DNA from: Aquificota bacterium
Lineage (GTDB): Bacteria; Thermosulfidibacterota; Thermosulfidibacteria; Thermosulfidibacterales; B14-G1
NCBI GenBank assembly: GCA_003648675.1
Contig: QMPS01000060.1
Span: forward strand, 1-5,743
Direction of reading: 5' to 3'
Length of the DNA stretch: 5,743 bases
Positions 5,499-5,743 of this stretch are shown here, one piece after another. How positions within the stretch are numbered: the stretch's first letter is position 1; each line of letters begins with the position of its first letter. The notes under the pieces were generated by a model that worked only from the letters and a program-made list of their open reading frames with translations, did not search any database and had not been told where the DNA came from. The position numbers were made by a program, and so were the translations under genes.

Positions 5499-5743
5499 AT
5501 GGAAAATCAAGGTGGAGAAATTAAGAGGTGGACGGCCAAGAGGAAAGCTGCTCTGGTTCTCAGTATCCTAAGGGGAGAAACCTCCATCCAGGAGGCAGCT
5601 AGAAAACAAGGACTCACAGTAGCAGAGGTAGAGGACTGGAAAGAGAGATTCCTGTTAGCAGCGGAGAATGCGCTGAGATCCAGGCCTAAAGACGAAGAAG
5701 CCTTGAGAGAAGAGCAGATCAAGCGGCTCAAACAGAAAATCGA
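5499..5743 (+). CDS. IS3-type transposase OrfA, N-terminal part (runs off window)
   Basis: The frame from ATG 5499 is open to the window end and gives 81 residues. It starts with KRWTAKRKAALVLSILRGET (9-28), then SIQEAARKQGLTVAEVEDWK (29-48), a helix-turn-helix like those of IS3-family OrfA DNA-binding proteins, followed by FLLAAENALRSR and a charged, probably coiled-coil segment (65-81, EEALREEQIKRLKQKI). In IS3 elements OrfA is usually joined to an OrfB DDE integrase by -1 frameshifting; that part would lie to the right. The start is supported by GGAGG (5486-5490) within a GGAGGGGGAG block, eight bases from the ATG. The left inverted repeat cannot be fixed without the right end. The gene is convincing; the IS subgroup is not determined. 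Confidence 0.85.
   Translation, partial: MENQGGEIKRWTAKRKAALVLSILRGETSIQEAARKQGLTVAEVEDWKERFLLAAENALRSRPKDEEALREEQIKRLKQKI
5499..5743 (+). mobile_element. Left part of a probable IS3-family insertion sequence
   Basis: Inferred from the OrfA-like transposase. The true left boundary lies somewhere between about 5317 and 5498, but terminal repeats and target duplication cannot be seen here, so only the coding part is delimited. Confidence 0.5.

Noticed and set aside
5507..5731. Leftward frame opposite the transposase
   Set aside because: The sense frame has a helix-turn-helix, a strong ribosome binding site and continues past the window; the antisense frame has no such support.
1..5743. tRNA genes, rRNA and CRISPR arrays
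   Set aside because: By eye no T-loop-like GTTCRANNC with paired acceptor arms and no regularly spaced direct repeats were found.

Overview
The window looks like a chromosomal segment of a bacterium, possibly a thermophile. Arginine is encoded mainly by AGG/AGA, the proteins are rich in Lys, Arg and Glu, and the coding strand of nearly every gene is purine-rich, with strong G-rich ribosome binding sites and several TTG starts. I cannot assign a genus from this. No rRNA, tRNA or CRISPR array is visible.

Layout. Positions 1-1755 hold rightward genes: the 3' end of a protein with a prenyltransferase/squalene-cyclase-type repeat, a family I inorganic pyrophosphatase homologue overlapping it by 23 bases, and, after a 170-base gap containing a clean inverted repeat, an alpha-helical HEAT-like repeat protein. 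Positions 1756-2063 hold no confident gene, only a weak and apparently frame-shifted coding signal with a 15-base palindrome. Positions 2064-5259 hold four leftward genes, in transcription order: a small single-pass membrane protein of unknown function, a manganese-type small cupin, a stand-alone Rcp1-like response regulator, and a large soluble ATPase of the COG3044 / ABC_ATPase (PF09818) family. The two leftward pairs are each tightly coupled: membrane protein and cupin overlap by 11 bases, and the regulator and ATPase are separated by 11 bases filled by the ribosome binding site. A 193-base gap with a hairpin and T-run lies between the pairs. After a 239-base palindrome-containing gap, the 5' part of an IS3-type transposase OrfA runs rightward off the window.

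How the genes may work together. The most distinctive points are the pyrophosphatase homologue, which has lost two of the conserved metal-site aspartates while keeping nearly all other active-site residues, and the response regulator-ATPase pair, which suggests a phosphorylation-controlled input to an ATPase family whose bacterial role is poorly known. A functional link between the two leftward pairs, or between them and the rightward genes, is not shown by the sequence. I see no clear defence system or other fully novel multi-gene system here; the candidates in the findings are leads.
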